Below, in pieces: positions 33,205 through 40,389 of a stretch of 40,389 bases of DNA (its first letter is position 1; each line of letters begins with the position of its first letter). The position numbers were made by a program, and so were the translations under genes. Origin of the DNA: Devosia sp. (lineage in GTDB: Bacteria; Pseudomonadota; Alphaproteobacteria; Rhizobiales; Devosiaceae); contig JAUXUM010000019.1 in assembly GCA_030680995.1 (NCBI GenBank), forward strand, positions 1 through 40,389. Direction: 5' to 3'. The notes under the pieces are model-generated. The model saw only the letters and a program-made list of their open reading frames with translations. It had not been told where the DNA came from and made no database searches.

Positions 33205-34248
33205 ATGAAGGCGGCGGTGCTTCATGAATTTGACGAGAAGCTCGAGAGGGCCCAGTTCGTGGTCTATGAGGACGTGCCCGATCCGCGCATCGAGGGGCCC
33301 AATGATGTGATCGTTCGCATCGGTGGCGCGGGTGTATGCCGCACCGATCTGCACATCATCGAAGGCCTCTGGCGCAACAATTCGGACGTCCAGCTGCCCT
33401 ACATCATGGGGCACGAGAATGCCGGCTGGATCGAAGAACTCGGGCCCGCGGTGACGGGCTTCAAGATTGGCGACGCGGTCATCTGCCACCCTCTGGTAAC
33501 CAGCGGGCATTGCCTTGCGTGCCGGCGCGGCAACGATATGCATGCCGAGGAAAGCTCGTTCCCCGGCGTCAACGTCAATGGCGGTTACGCCGAATATCTC
33601 AAGACGGGCGCTCGCTCGCTGATCAAGCTGCCAAAAACGCTCGCCCCGAAGGATGTCGCGCCCTATACGGATGCCGGCCTCACGGCCTATCGCGCCTGCA
33701 AGAAGGCAGCGGCCCATCTCTTGCCGGGCCAGCATGTGGTTGTGATCGGTGTAGGCGGTCTGGGTCATATCGGCGTGCAGGTCCTTCGCGCCATGTGCGC
33801 GGCACGCGTCATCGCCGTCGATCGTTCGGACGAGGCACTGGAGCTGGCCGAGAAATACGGCGCCGACTTCATGGTCAAGGCCAGCGGCGATCAGGTCGAG
33901 CGCATCCTCGCCATCACCGGAGGCCATGGAGCGGAAGCGGTAGTCGATTTCGTCGGCGAGGGCAGCGCCATCGCGGAGGGCCTGGCCATGACCCGCAACG
34001 ATGGAGCCTACTACATCGTGGGCTATGGCGGGAAACTGGAGATCCCGACCATCGATATGATCACCTCCGAAAAGCGCATCATTGGCAATTTGGTCGGAAC
34101 CTACCCCGAACTGGTCGAACTGATGGCCCTGGCCGACCAGGGCAGGGTTCATCTCTCGACCGCCGAATACCGGCTGGCCGATGCCAACCAGGCATTGCTC
34201 GACCTCCACCACGGCAAGATCCACGGCCGCGCCGTGCTCATTCCATAG
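33205..34248 (+). CDS. Zinc-type alcohol dehydrogenase (MDR family)
   Basis: A 347-residue medium-chain NAD(P)-dependent alcohol dehydrogenase. The catalytic zinc ligands are Cys45 (GVCRTDLH), His70/Glu71 (GHEN) and Asp156 (TDAGLTAY). The coenzyme loop is GVGGLGHIG near 182-190. The structural-zinc lobe, normally four Cys, reads SGHCLACRRGNDMHA: Ser100 and Ala114 replace the first and fourth Cys, so that zinc is probably lost. The start at 33205 has an AAGGGAGG site; the upstream in-frame extension would cross the sigma-54 promoter. It heads the operon continuing with the polyol-type importer, suggesting that it oxidises the imported alcohol. Confidence 0.93.
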   Translation: MKAAVLHEFDEKLERAQFVVYEDVPDPRIEGPNDVIVRIGGAGVCRTDLHIIEGLWRNNSDVQLPYIMGHENAGWIEELGPAVTGFKIGDAVICHPLVTSGHCLACRRGNDMHAEESSFPGVNVNGGYAEYLKTGARSLIKLPKTLAPKDVAPYTDAGLTAYRACKKAAAHLLPGQHVVVIGVGGLGHIGVQVLRAMCAARVIAVDRSDEALELAEKYGADFMVKASGDQVERILAITGGHGAEAVVDFVGEGSAIAEGLAMTRNDGAYYIVGYGGKLEIPTIDMITSEKRIIGNLVGTYPELVELMALADQGRVHLSTAEYRLADANQALLDLHHGKIHGRAVLIP

Positions 34249-34304
34249 TCGAAATCGACAACTGCCGGTCCACCGGCTCAGACTGAATCAAAGGGAGAAG
34301 GAAA

Positions 34305-35837
34305 ATGAAGTTTGGAAGACTCGCTTGCCTGGCAAGCTTACTGGCGATGACGACCTCGTCGTCCGCGCTCGCTCAGGGCGCCGACTATTCCCGTTTCGGC
34401 ATCGATCAGGATGTGCCGGGCGCCTGCTCGTACGAAGCGATCGATGCCAAGGACTACTCCGGCAGGCAGCTCAATATCATCACCCATGCCGTTCCGGTGA
34501 TCGGCGAGCCGACGGATCTGCACGCCACGCAATTCGCGGAACTGACAGGCGCCAAGGTCAATGTCGTGCATGTGCCTTTCGGCGATCTGTTCCAGCGCAT
34601 CCTCATCCCGTTCCAGACTGGGCAGAACGCCTATGATGTGCTGTTCTATGGTTCGCTGTGGATCGGGGACCTCAACCCCTTCCTGGCGCCCGTCCCCGAG
34701 GCCTACCAAAATGTGTCCGGCATGCAGGACGTAACCCGCAACTATATCGACGTGGCCAAGTGGGGCGACACCATGGTGCAATACCCCGTCGACGGCGACC
34801 GCCACTATCTCAAGTACCGCTCCGACATCTTCAGCAATGCCGAAGCTCAGGCCAGGTACAAGGACGCCACAGGCAAGGATTTGAGCGTGCCAGAGACTTG
34901 GGAGGACTACAACGAGATCGCCCGCGTCTTTTCCGGTTGGGACTGGGATGGCGACGGCAATGCCAACTACGGCTCGGCCGAAGTCACCAAGCGCGACGAC
35001 CTGATGTTCTCCGCGTTCATCAGCCGGGCCGCGCCCTATGCGCGCAATCCCAATGTCAAGGGCGGGTTCTTCTTCGATCTCGAAACCATGGAGCCGCAAG
35101 TCAACAACCCGGGCTTCGTCAAAGGGCTGGAACTCTTCGTCGACGCCTCCAAGGATTGGGCGCCTGGTGGAGCCAGCTGGGGCCTCGGCGACGAAATTTT
35201 CGCCTTCGGCGGCGGGCAGACGCTGATGAGCTATTCCTGGGACGACGCCTTCGTGCAGGCGCAGCAGGAGGATAGCGCCATTCGAAATCACGTTGCCGCG
35301 GCTCCACTTCCGGGGGCGCGTGACGTCTGGAATCGCAAGACCGGGAAATGGGACCATTTCGACGAGCCCAGTCGCGCGCCCTACATCACCTGGGGCTGGA
35401 CTTCGGCGGTCTCCAACCGCTCGACCAGCCAGGATATGGCCTTCGACTATCTGTGCTTCTTCTCCAACGAAGCCAACACACAGCACGATCTTCAGGTTGG
35501 CCGGTTCGGCGTGAATCCGTATCGCAAGGCCCATTTCGATCCGTCTCTGTGGACCGACAAGATGGGTTGGGACGCCGCGCTCACCGACACCTATGTGAAG
35601 ACGCTGGCCGGCATGGATGAAAGCCAGAATCGCGTCTTCGACCTTCGTGTGCCGGGCGTCAGCCAGTTCATGACCTCGCTCGCCACCGGCGTCGCCGCGG
35701 CGCTGGCCGGTCAGCAGACTCCCCAGGATGCGCTGGACGGCGTGGCCGCGGAGTGGAAGTCGATCGTCGAACGTATCGGGGTGGATAATGTTCGCGATGC
35801 CTATGCTCGTGTCGTGGCACTCGAGGACAACCTCTAG
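34305..35837 (+). CDS. ABC transporter substrate-binding protein (CUT1-like, polyol/sugar)
   Basis: A 510-residue extracellular solute-binding protein. The signal peptide MKFGRLACLASLLAM ends SSSALA-QG. Conserved stretches include YDVLFYGSLWIGDLNPF, VPETWEDYNEIARVF, DWDGDGNANYGS, and WGWTSAVSNRS near the C-terminal lobe. The long form and its two-ATPase operon fit the Glp-type polyol importers of rhizobia. It follows the dehydrogenase by 56 bases with an AAGGGAGAAGG site and precedes a strong hairpin. Ligand not identified. Confidence 0.92.
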   Translation: MKFGRLACLASLLAMTTSSSALAQGADYSRFGIDQDVPGACSYEAIDAKDYSGRQLNIITHAVPVIGEPTDLHATQFAELTGAKVNVVHVPFGDLFQRILIPFQTGQNAYDVLFYGSLWIGDLNPFLAPVPEAYQNVSGMQDVTRNYIDVAKWGDTMVQYPVDGDRHYLKYRSDIFSNAEAQARYKDATGKDLSVPETWEDYNEIARVFSGWDWDGDGNANYGSAEVTKRDDLMFSAFISRAAPYARNPNVKGGFFFDLETMEPQVNNPGFVKGLELFVDASKDWAPGGASWGLGDEIFAFGGGQTLMSYSWDDAFVQAQQEDSAIRNHVAAAPLPGARDVWNRKTGKWDHFDEPSRAPYITWGWTSAVSNRSTSQDMAFDYLCFFSNEANTQHDLQVGRFGVNPYRKAHFDPSLWTDKMGWDAALTDTYVKTLAGMDESQNRVFDLRVPGVSQFMTSLATGVAAALAGQQTPQDALDGVAAEWKSIVERIGVDNVRDAYARVVALEDNL

Positions 35838-35854
35838 GCAACCCGCCCACCGAA

Positions 35855-35882
35855 CCGGGCCGGGGGGTGACCCCCGGCCCGG
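35855..35882 (+). other. Very stable intercistronic hairpin, GUGA loop
   Basis: CCGGGCCGGGGG (35855-35866) and CCCCCGGCCCGG (35871-35882) are perfect twelve-base arms closed by GTGA, a GNRA-type tetraloop on the transcribed strand. It starts 17 bases after the binding-protein stop and ends 35 bases before the permease ATG. No T-tract follows, so protection of the upstream message or partial attenuation is more likely than full termination. Confidence 0.8.
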
Positions 35883-35917
35883 ATTTCTACGGACTTGACG
35901 CGCAAGGACCAGCAGCG

Positions 35918-36793
35918 ATGTACGGATTGACGCGCTACAAGCTATTCTTCCTTTTGCCTGGCCTGATCGTGCTGTTGGCCATCATCCTTTTTCCGCTGGT
36001 GTTCACCATTCGGGTGAGTTTCTCCGGCTGGGACGCAATGACCCCCGGCCTGGGCTGGATCGGCGGAAACAACTACGGCCGGCTGCTTGCCGATGGACGC
36101 TTCTGGCAGTCGCTGGGGCGGCTTGGCATGATCGCGTCCACGGCCGTGGCGCTCGAATATGCGCTGGGGTTTGCTTTAGCACTCCTGGTCTGGCGGCAGA
36201 TCCGCTTCCGCCGCGTGGTGCGGGTGTTGTTTCTGATACCGATGATGACGACGCCGGTGGTTATGGCGGTCATCTGGCGCACGATCTTTCACGAGTCGCT
36301 CGGGCCGGTGAACGATTTCGTGGCGCTGTTCGGAATCCCGCCGGTGCAGTGGCTGACCAGTCCCGAGTGGGCGACATTCGTCGTCATCCTCGTCGATGTC
36401 TGGCAATGGACGCCCTTCATGTTCCTGTTGCTGCTCGCGGGGCTTCTTTCGCTACCGCGCGAGCCTTTGCTGGCGGCTGCCATCGACGGGGCGGGACCGA
36501 TCCGGGCGTTCCTCAACGTCACCTTTCCGGCAATGGCGCCGATCTCGGTGGGCGCCATCATCATCCGGCTTATCGAGGCATCCAAGATCATGGAGACCGT
36601 CTACGTCGTCACCTCGGGCGGACCCGGCACGTCGACCGAAACATCGAGCTACTACATTTTCATCCGCGGTCTGCGCGATTTCCAGATCGGCTACGCGGCG
36701 GCGCTTTCCATAACCTATCTGGTGATCATGATCGTCCTGCTCACGATCATTGCCAAGGTGCTCACCAAAACCCTGGTCAAGGCGGAGGGCTGA
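35918..36793 (+). CDS. Sugar/polyol ABC permease (CUT1, MalF/GlpP-like)
   Basis: A 291-residue six-helix permease. The first helix is LFFLLPGLIVLLAIILFPLV. The coupling loop near the C-terminal half is PLLAAAIDGAGPIRAFLNVTFP, and METVYVVTSGGPGTSTET is the typical MalF segment. The ATG at 35918 with AAGGA upstream is chosen; an upstream GTG lies inside the hairpin. It is followed after three bases by the second permease gene. Confidence 0.92.
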   Translation: MYGLTRYKLFFLLPGLIVLLAIILFPLVFTIRVSFSGWDAMTPGLGWIGGNNYGRLLADGRFWQSLGRLGMIASTAVALEYALGFALALLVWRQIRFRRVVRVLFLIPMMTTPVVMAVIWRTIFHESLGPVNDFVALFGIPPVQWLTSPEWATFVVILVDVWQWTPFMFLLLLAGLLSLPREPLLAAAIDGAGPIRAFLNVTFPAMAPISVGAIIIRLIEASKIMETVYVVTSGGPGTSTETSSYYIFIRGLRDFQIGYAAALSITYLVIMIVLLTIIAKVLTKTLVKAEG

Positions 36794-36796
36794 GCC

Positions 36797-37639
36797 GTGC
36801 GCGCATTCTATCTCCTGTTGAAGGTTGCCGCGATCCTCGTCTGGAGCGCTTTCGTCATCGCTCCGTTCCTCTGGGCCCTGACGACCTCGTTCAAGACCGC
36901 CAATGGCGTTACCGGCGGGCCGACCTACATTCCGTGGGTGGATTACCAGCCCTCGCTGGCCGCCTGGCAAGGCCTGTTCGGCAGCGGCGCCGGCAGCATC
37001 GACATTGTGGGGCCTTTCATCTCCAGCGTCATGGTGACCCTTTCGGCGAGCCTGGTCAGCCTGGTGCTGGGCACGCTCGCCGCCTACGGGCTCTCGCGTT
37101 TCTCCTATAAGGCCGGACCGGTCGGCAATTCCGACCTCACATTCTTCTTCGTTTCCCAGCGCATCATGCCGCCTGTGGTTCTCGCCATCCCCTTTTTCCT
37201 GATGCTCGGCTGGCTTGGTCTGCTCGACACGGTCCTGGGTCTCATCATCGTTTACGTGGCCCTCCTGCTGCCCATCGCCGTCTGGGTCATGGTCGACTTT
37301 TTCAACACCATCCCGAAGGAGCTCGACGAAACCGCCATGATCGACGGGTGCACGCCCATAGAGGCGTTCTGGCGGGTGATCCTGCCCAATGCCGTGCCGG
37401 GGCTCGTCGTGGCCGGCATCTTCTGCATCATCTTCGGCTGGAACGACTTCTTCTTCGCCTTCACCCTCACCTTCACGCAGACACAACTGCTACCGGTCGC
37501 CATCGTGTCGCTGAATTCCTCGGTCACGCCGTGGTGGAGCCTTTCGGCTTCGGCGCTGATCTCGGTGACTCCCCTCATCGTCGTCGCCTTCCTGGTCGAG
37601 CGCTATCTCGACAAGGGCAGCATCGGCGGGCGGAAATGA
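36797..37639 (+). CDS. Sugar/polyol ABC permease (CUT1, MalG/GlpQ-like)
   Basis: A 280-residue permease with six membrane segments, starting MRAFYLLLKVAAILVWSAFV from a GTG with GGAGGG upstream. The region [16 protein letters not shown] and the coupling loop ELDETAMIDGCTPIEAFWRVILP are MalG hallmarks. WNDFFFAFTLT near the C-terminus is also typical. It lies between the first permease gene and the GlpS-like ATPase gene with short gaps, as in a single transcript. Confidence 0.92.
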   Translation: MRAFYLLLKVAAILVWSAFVIAPFLWALTTSFKTANGVTGGPTYIPWVDYQPSLAAWQGLFGSGAGSIDIVGPFISSVMVTLSASLVSLVLGTLAAYGLSRFSYKAGPVGNSDLTFFFVSQRIMPPVVLAIPFFLMLGWLGLLDTVLGLIIVYVALLLPIAVWVMVDFFNTIPKELDETAMIDGCTPIEAFWRVILPNAVPGLVVAGIFCIIFGWNDFFFAFTLTFTQTQLLPVAIVSLNSSVTPWWSLSASALISVTPLIVVAFLVERYLDKGSIGGRK

Positions 37640-37649
37640 GGGCGGCCCG

Positions 37650-38720
37650 ATGACCTATCGCATCAACAATCTATGCGTGCGCCAGGGAACTGAGACCCAC
37701 CTCGACGGCATTACTCTCGATTTGCCGTTGTCAGGCGTTGTCACCGTCATGGGGCGCACCCTGGCGGGCAAGACCACCTTGCTCAAGGTTCTTGCCGGAC
37801 TGCAGGCGCCCGACTCAGGCACGCTCGAGCGCGACGGGCGAAATCTCCTCGCAATTCCGGCGTGGCGGCGCCGCGTCGGCATGGTCTACCAGCAATTCGT
37901 CAACTATCCGCATCTGTCGGTGCGCGAGAACATCGTCTTCCCGTTGAAGCGCGCGGGCCTGTCTGCCGATGCCATCGCGCGCAAGCTCGGCTATGTCACC
38001 GAACTTCTGGGTCTTGGGGAGTTGTTGCGGCGCCGGCCGGCAGAACTGTCCGGCGGCCAGCAGCAGCGCGTTGCGCTCGCCCGTTCGCTGGTCAAGGACA
38101 CCGAGTTCCTGCTTCTGGACGAGCCGCTCGTCAGCCTTGATTACAAGCTCCGCGAGCAATTGCGCGACGAACTCCGGCGCATCTTCCGCGACGGCGGCGA
38201 TCGTCTGGTCGTTTATGCGACGACCGATCCTTTGGAGGCCATGATCATGCAGGGACAGGTGATCCTGCTGCACGAGGGGAAGGTGGTGCAGGCCGGCGAC
38301 TGCCGAGATGTTTACCGCCGCCCTGCCAATACCACGGCCGCGACCATCTTTAGCGATCCTCCCATGAACCTTGTGAAGGGCGAGATCGCCGATGGCCACC
38401 TTCGGATCGGGGTTGGAGTCGGTTCGGACGTCCCGCTTCATTTTCGGGACCTGCCGCGCGGGGCCTATCTCTTTGGTATCCGGGCGTCCGATGTCGAGTT
38501 GGGCGGCAGCGGCATCGGCGCCCGCGTCGCGCTCGCCGAAATCAACGGCTCGACCACTGTGCTGCATCTCGAGCTGCCGTTCGGCGACATGGTGCTGCTA
38601 ATGGAGGGTGTGCATCCGCACGCCATCGGCGATCAGGTCGCCCTGAACTTGCCGCCGAGCCGTTTCTTCGCATTCGACGCCGACAGCCAGAATTTGGTTG
38701 CCGCCCCGCCGGTCGACTGA
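37650..38720 (+). CDS. ABC transporter ATPase, GlpS-like, switch His replaced
   Basis: A 356-residue MalK-type ATPase with a C-terminal regulatory domain from about 240. The P-loop is GRTLAGKTT (35-43), Q81 is in the Q-loop, the signature LSGGQQQR (133-140) is canonical, and Walker B is FLLLDEP with Asp157/Glu158. The switch histidine, normally in THD, is Thr192 in YATTDP. This ATTxP pattern is characteristic of the GlpS half of the rhizobial glycerol importer. Its neighbour has an intact His but a lost signature, so the two should make one complete and one degenerate ATP site. Confidence 0.9.
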   Translation: MTYRINNLCVRQGTETHLDGITLDLPLSGVVTVMGRTLAGKTTLLKVLAGLQAPDSGTLERDGRNLLAIPAWRRRVGMVYQQFVNYPHLSVRENIVFPLKRAGLSADAIARKLGYVTELLGLGELLRRRPAELSGGQQQRVALARSLVKDTEFLLLDEPLVSLDYKLREQLRDELRRIFRDGGDRLVVYATTDPLEAMIMQGQVILLHEGKVVQAGDCRDVYRRPANTTAATIFSDPPMNLVKGEIADGHLRIGVGVGSDVPLHFRDLPRGAYLFGIRASDVELGGSGIGARVALAEINGSTTVLHLELPFGDMVLLMEGVHPHAIGDQVALNLPPSRFFAFDADSQNLVAAPPVD

Positions 38721-38735
38721 ACAGGGAGCGCCGGC

Positions 38736-39833
38736 ATGGCACGAATTGAACTCAAGCATGTCGGGCATGCCTACAATCGTATCGATGGCACGCCCAGATA
38801 TGCGCTCTATCCACTTGACCTCGCGTGGGAGGACGGCGGCACCTATGCGTTGCTGGGTCCTTCCGGTTGCGGCAAGACCACCATGCTCAACATCGTCTCG
38901 GGGCTTTTGACTCCAAGCCAGGGACAGGTGCTGATCGATGGGCGCGACGTCACCGGCATTCCGGCCGCGAGGCGCAATATCGCCCAGGTCTTTCAGTTCC
39001 CGGTGGTCTACCCCTCCAAGTCGGTCTACGAGAACCTGGCCTTTCCCCTGCGCTGCCGGAATATGCCGGGCCGGGAGATCGACCGCCGCGTCAACGAGAT
39101 CGCCGAACTGCTCAACCTCGATGCGATCCTGCAGCGTCCCGCGCGCAAGCTGACTCCCGATGCCAAGCAATTGATCTCACTCGGGCGCGGTCTGGTGCGG
39201 GACGACGTCGCCGTGATTCTGATGGACGAACCCCTCACCGTCATCGATCCGCAGCTCAAGTTTCACCTTCGGCGCAAACTCAAGGACATCAGCGCGCGCC
39301 ATGGTCACACGCTGGTCTACGTCACGCATGACCAGAACGAAGCCATGACACTTGCCGAGCAAGTGATCGTCATGGACAACGGGCACGTCGTGCAGGTCGG
39401 AACGCCACAGGATCTATTCGAGAATCCCGCCCACACCCATGTCGGATATTTCATCGGCTCGCCCTCGATGAACTTCCTGCCCTGCGTGGTGGTGGACGGA
39501 GAGATCCGCTGTTTCGATCAGCCCGTTGCGCGGACAAAGGTCCGGACGGATGCGCTTGGTGCGAACCTGACGCTCGGCATACGGCCCGAGTTTGTCGATA
39601 TCGTTGCGCCTGACGGCGCCGGCTCCTTGGCCGGGCGCGTCGCCGACACCCAGGACCTCGGCGCCTTCTCAATCGTCACCGTGATGGTGGCGGAAGGGTG
39701 GCCCGTACGCGCCAAGGTCAGGCACGCTCCCGTCGCTCCGAATGCCGAGGTCGGCCTTCGCCTTTCTCCAGACTGGATTCGGCTGTTTGCCGACGGCGCG
39801 TTGGTCTCCGGCGGGGCGATTTCCGCCATGTAG
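38736..39833 (+). CDS. ABC transporter ATPase, GlpT-like, degenerate signature
   Basis: A 365-residue MalK-type ATPase. Walker A GPSGCGKTT (41-49), Q87, Walker B ILMDEP with Asp164/Glu165, and switch His198 in VTHDQ are canonical. The signature, normally LSGGQQQ, reads LTPDAKQ at 139-145, losing both glycines. The C-terminal domain (about 245-365) is TOBE-like. It is the last gene of the operon, 15 bases after the GlpS-like gene with a GGGAG site. No clear terminator follows its stop. Confidence 0.92.
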   Translation: MARIELKHVGHAYNRIDGTPRYALYPLDLAWEDGGTYALLGPSGCGKTTMLNIVSGLLTPSQGQVLIDGRDVTGIPAARRNIAQVFQFPVVYPSKSVYENLAFPLRCRNMPGREIDRRVNEIAELLNLDAILQRPARKLTPDAKQLISLGRGLVRDDVAVILMDEPLTVIDPQLKFHLRRKLKDISARHGHTLVYVTHDQNEAMTLAEQVIVMDNGHVVQVGTPQDLFENPAHTHVGYFIGSPSMNFLPCVVVDGEIRCFDQPVARTKVRTDALGANLTLGIRPEFVDIVAPDGAGSLAGRVADTQDLGAFSIVTVMVAEGWPVRAKVRHAPVAPNAEVGLRLSPDWIRLFADGALVSGGAISAM

Positions 39834-39927
39834 TTGAGGCTCTTCCATAGCGGTATCGCCTTCGTCATTCTCGCTGGCCTTGCAAGACACGGGAGGCGCG
39901 CAAATGAGGAATGCCAGGTCCCATTGA

Positions 39928-40175
39928 TCAGGACCGATGCGCCCAGTCGCGGAGACCAATGGCTATGTTTTCCAGGGTTGGCTGACGCCTGTGTTCCATG
40001 CGTAGCAGTATTGATCGAGAATATCTTCTGGGAGATGAAGACGCGGTTGGGGCGCCAGTTGTCGCGCATGAACAGCCGGACGTTCTTGACCGGGTCGAGT
40101 TCGGGGCGTTTTTGGCTGCAGCGGCAAGAGAGCGATGTTGAAGGCACGAAGCTCGCCCTGGTCTCTTCGGCCCAG
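39928..40175 (-). pseudogene. IS630-family transposase C-terminal remnant
   Basis: Three minus-strand frames rebuild the end of an IS630 transposase: RPELDPVKNVRLFMRDNW and NRVF, then after a shift ILDQYCYAWNTGVSQPWKT, then after another shift IAIGLRDWAHRS with the normal stop at 39928. ELDP carries the last catalytic acidic residue of the DDE triad in its usual ELNP-like context. The rest of the gene is missing. The 94 bases before it hold nothing identifiable. Confidence 0.8.
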
Positions 40176-40249
40176 GTCAATGGCGACGCCGCCGTGCCGC
40201 CGCCGGAAACCGGCGCGTCGCCGTAGCGGTCATTTTTCGTAACTGCTCA

Positions 40250-40389
40250 GAGACCGTTTGAGAACCCCATTGAACGGAGTTGAGTGGCGTGATTCAAGCT
40301 TGGGATGTGGACCCCAGCGACGCGTGGCCGGATGGCCGAGATTGCGAAGAAGACCAAGCGCTACCCGACGGATCTGACCGAGGAGGAGT
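40250..40389 (+). mobile_element. Left end of an IS5-family element, truncated by window edge
   Basis: The 5' non-coding end of the element appears to begin near 40250 (GAGACCGTTTGAGAACCCC), the likely terminal repeat region. It is followed by a transposase gene from 40332. The boundary is inferred because the right end is outside the window. Confidence 0.5.
40332..40389 (+). CDS. IS5-family transposase, N-terminal fragment (runs off edge)
   Basis: Nineteen codons are present before the window ends: MAEIAKKTKRYPTDLTEEE. This matches the usual start of IS5-family transposases (KRYPTDLTDEEW). Whether the gene is intact cannot be judged. Confidence 0.7.
   Translation, partial: MAEIAKKTKRYPTDLTEEE

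Noticed and set aside
34264-34277. Five-base-pair hairpin between the dehydrogenase and binding-protein genes
   Set aside because: Too short to distinguish from background at this GC content.
35867-35917. GTG start upstream of the permease at 35918
   Set aside because: The GTG is the loop of the strong hairpin, so it would not be accessible; the ATG at 35918 has its own AAGGA site.
1-40389. CRISPR arrays, tRNA or rRNA genes, riboswitches, origins of replication
   Set aside because: No regularly spaced repeats, cloverleaf-like sequence, conserved RNA core, riboswitch core or iteron set was noticed on reading either strand. A covariance-model scan would be needed to exclude small RNAs.

Overview
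The window is high-GC DNA whose codon use, ABC-transporter density and gene families point to an alphaproteobacterium of the order Hyphomicrobiales (Devosia/Rhizobium/Mesorhizobium-like); the genus cannot be fixed from sequence alone. It reads as accessory DNA: five catabolic or biosynthetic modules separated by decayed insertion sequences. No rRNA, tRNA, CRISPR array or core housekeeping gene was seen.

Layout. (1) 57-4356: an alpha-glucoside-type module with a solute-binding protein (its permeases probably lie off the left edge), a divergent ROK regulator and a GH13 alpha-glucosidase. (2) 4479-5720: IS110-type transposase remnant and the remains of a DeoR-family regulator, both frameshifted. 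(3) 5783-21708: a 14-gene minus-strand block. First transcribed is a CUT1-like importer with two different ATPases, plus a Gfo/Idh dehydrogenase and a TIM-barrel isomerase (20322 down to 12657). Next is a CUT2-like importer followed by a DUF4432 epimerase-like protein, an SDR, a class III CoA-transferase and a crotonase (12535 down to 5783). A divergent LacI regulator sits at 20692. (4) 21835-22180: second IS110 remnant. (5) 22243-26512: a free-standing acyl-activation/carrier/condensation set with an alpha/beta hydrolase. (6) 26575-26994: IS66 remnant. (7) 27150-30134: a compact CUT2-like importer (binding protein, permease, ATPase) preceded by a LacI-type operator. (8) 30407-31025: palindromic element and an internally deleted IS256 transposase. 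(9) 31034-39833: an AcoR-like sigma-54 activator and, divergent from it, an alcohol dehydrogenase plus a GlpSTPQ-like importer with two ATPases. (10) 39928-40389: IS630 remnant and the left end of an IS5-family element running off the window.

The transport modules feed sugars or polyols to oxidoreductases, with local regulators (ROK, LacI, sigma-54 activator) beside three of them. Three observations stand out. Both two-ATPase importers pair one subunit with a canonical signature motif with another whose signature is destroyed, predicting one live and one degenerate ATP site. Every binding-protein/permease junction that lies wholly in the window carries a strong RNA hairpin; three have a UNCG or GNRA loop on the transcribed strand only. 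Finally, 22243-26512 looks like a complete but fully dissociated NRPS-like module.
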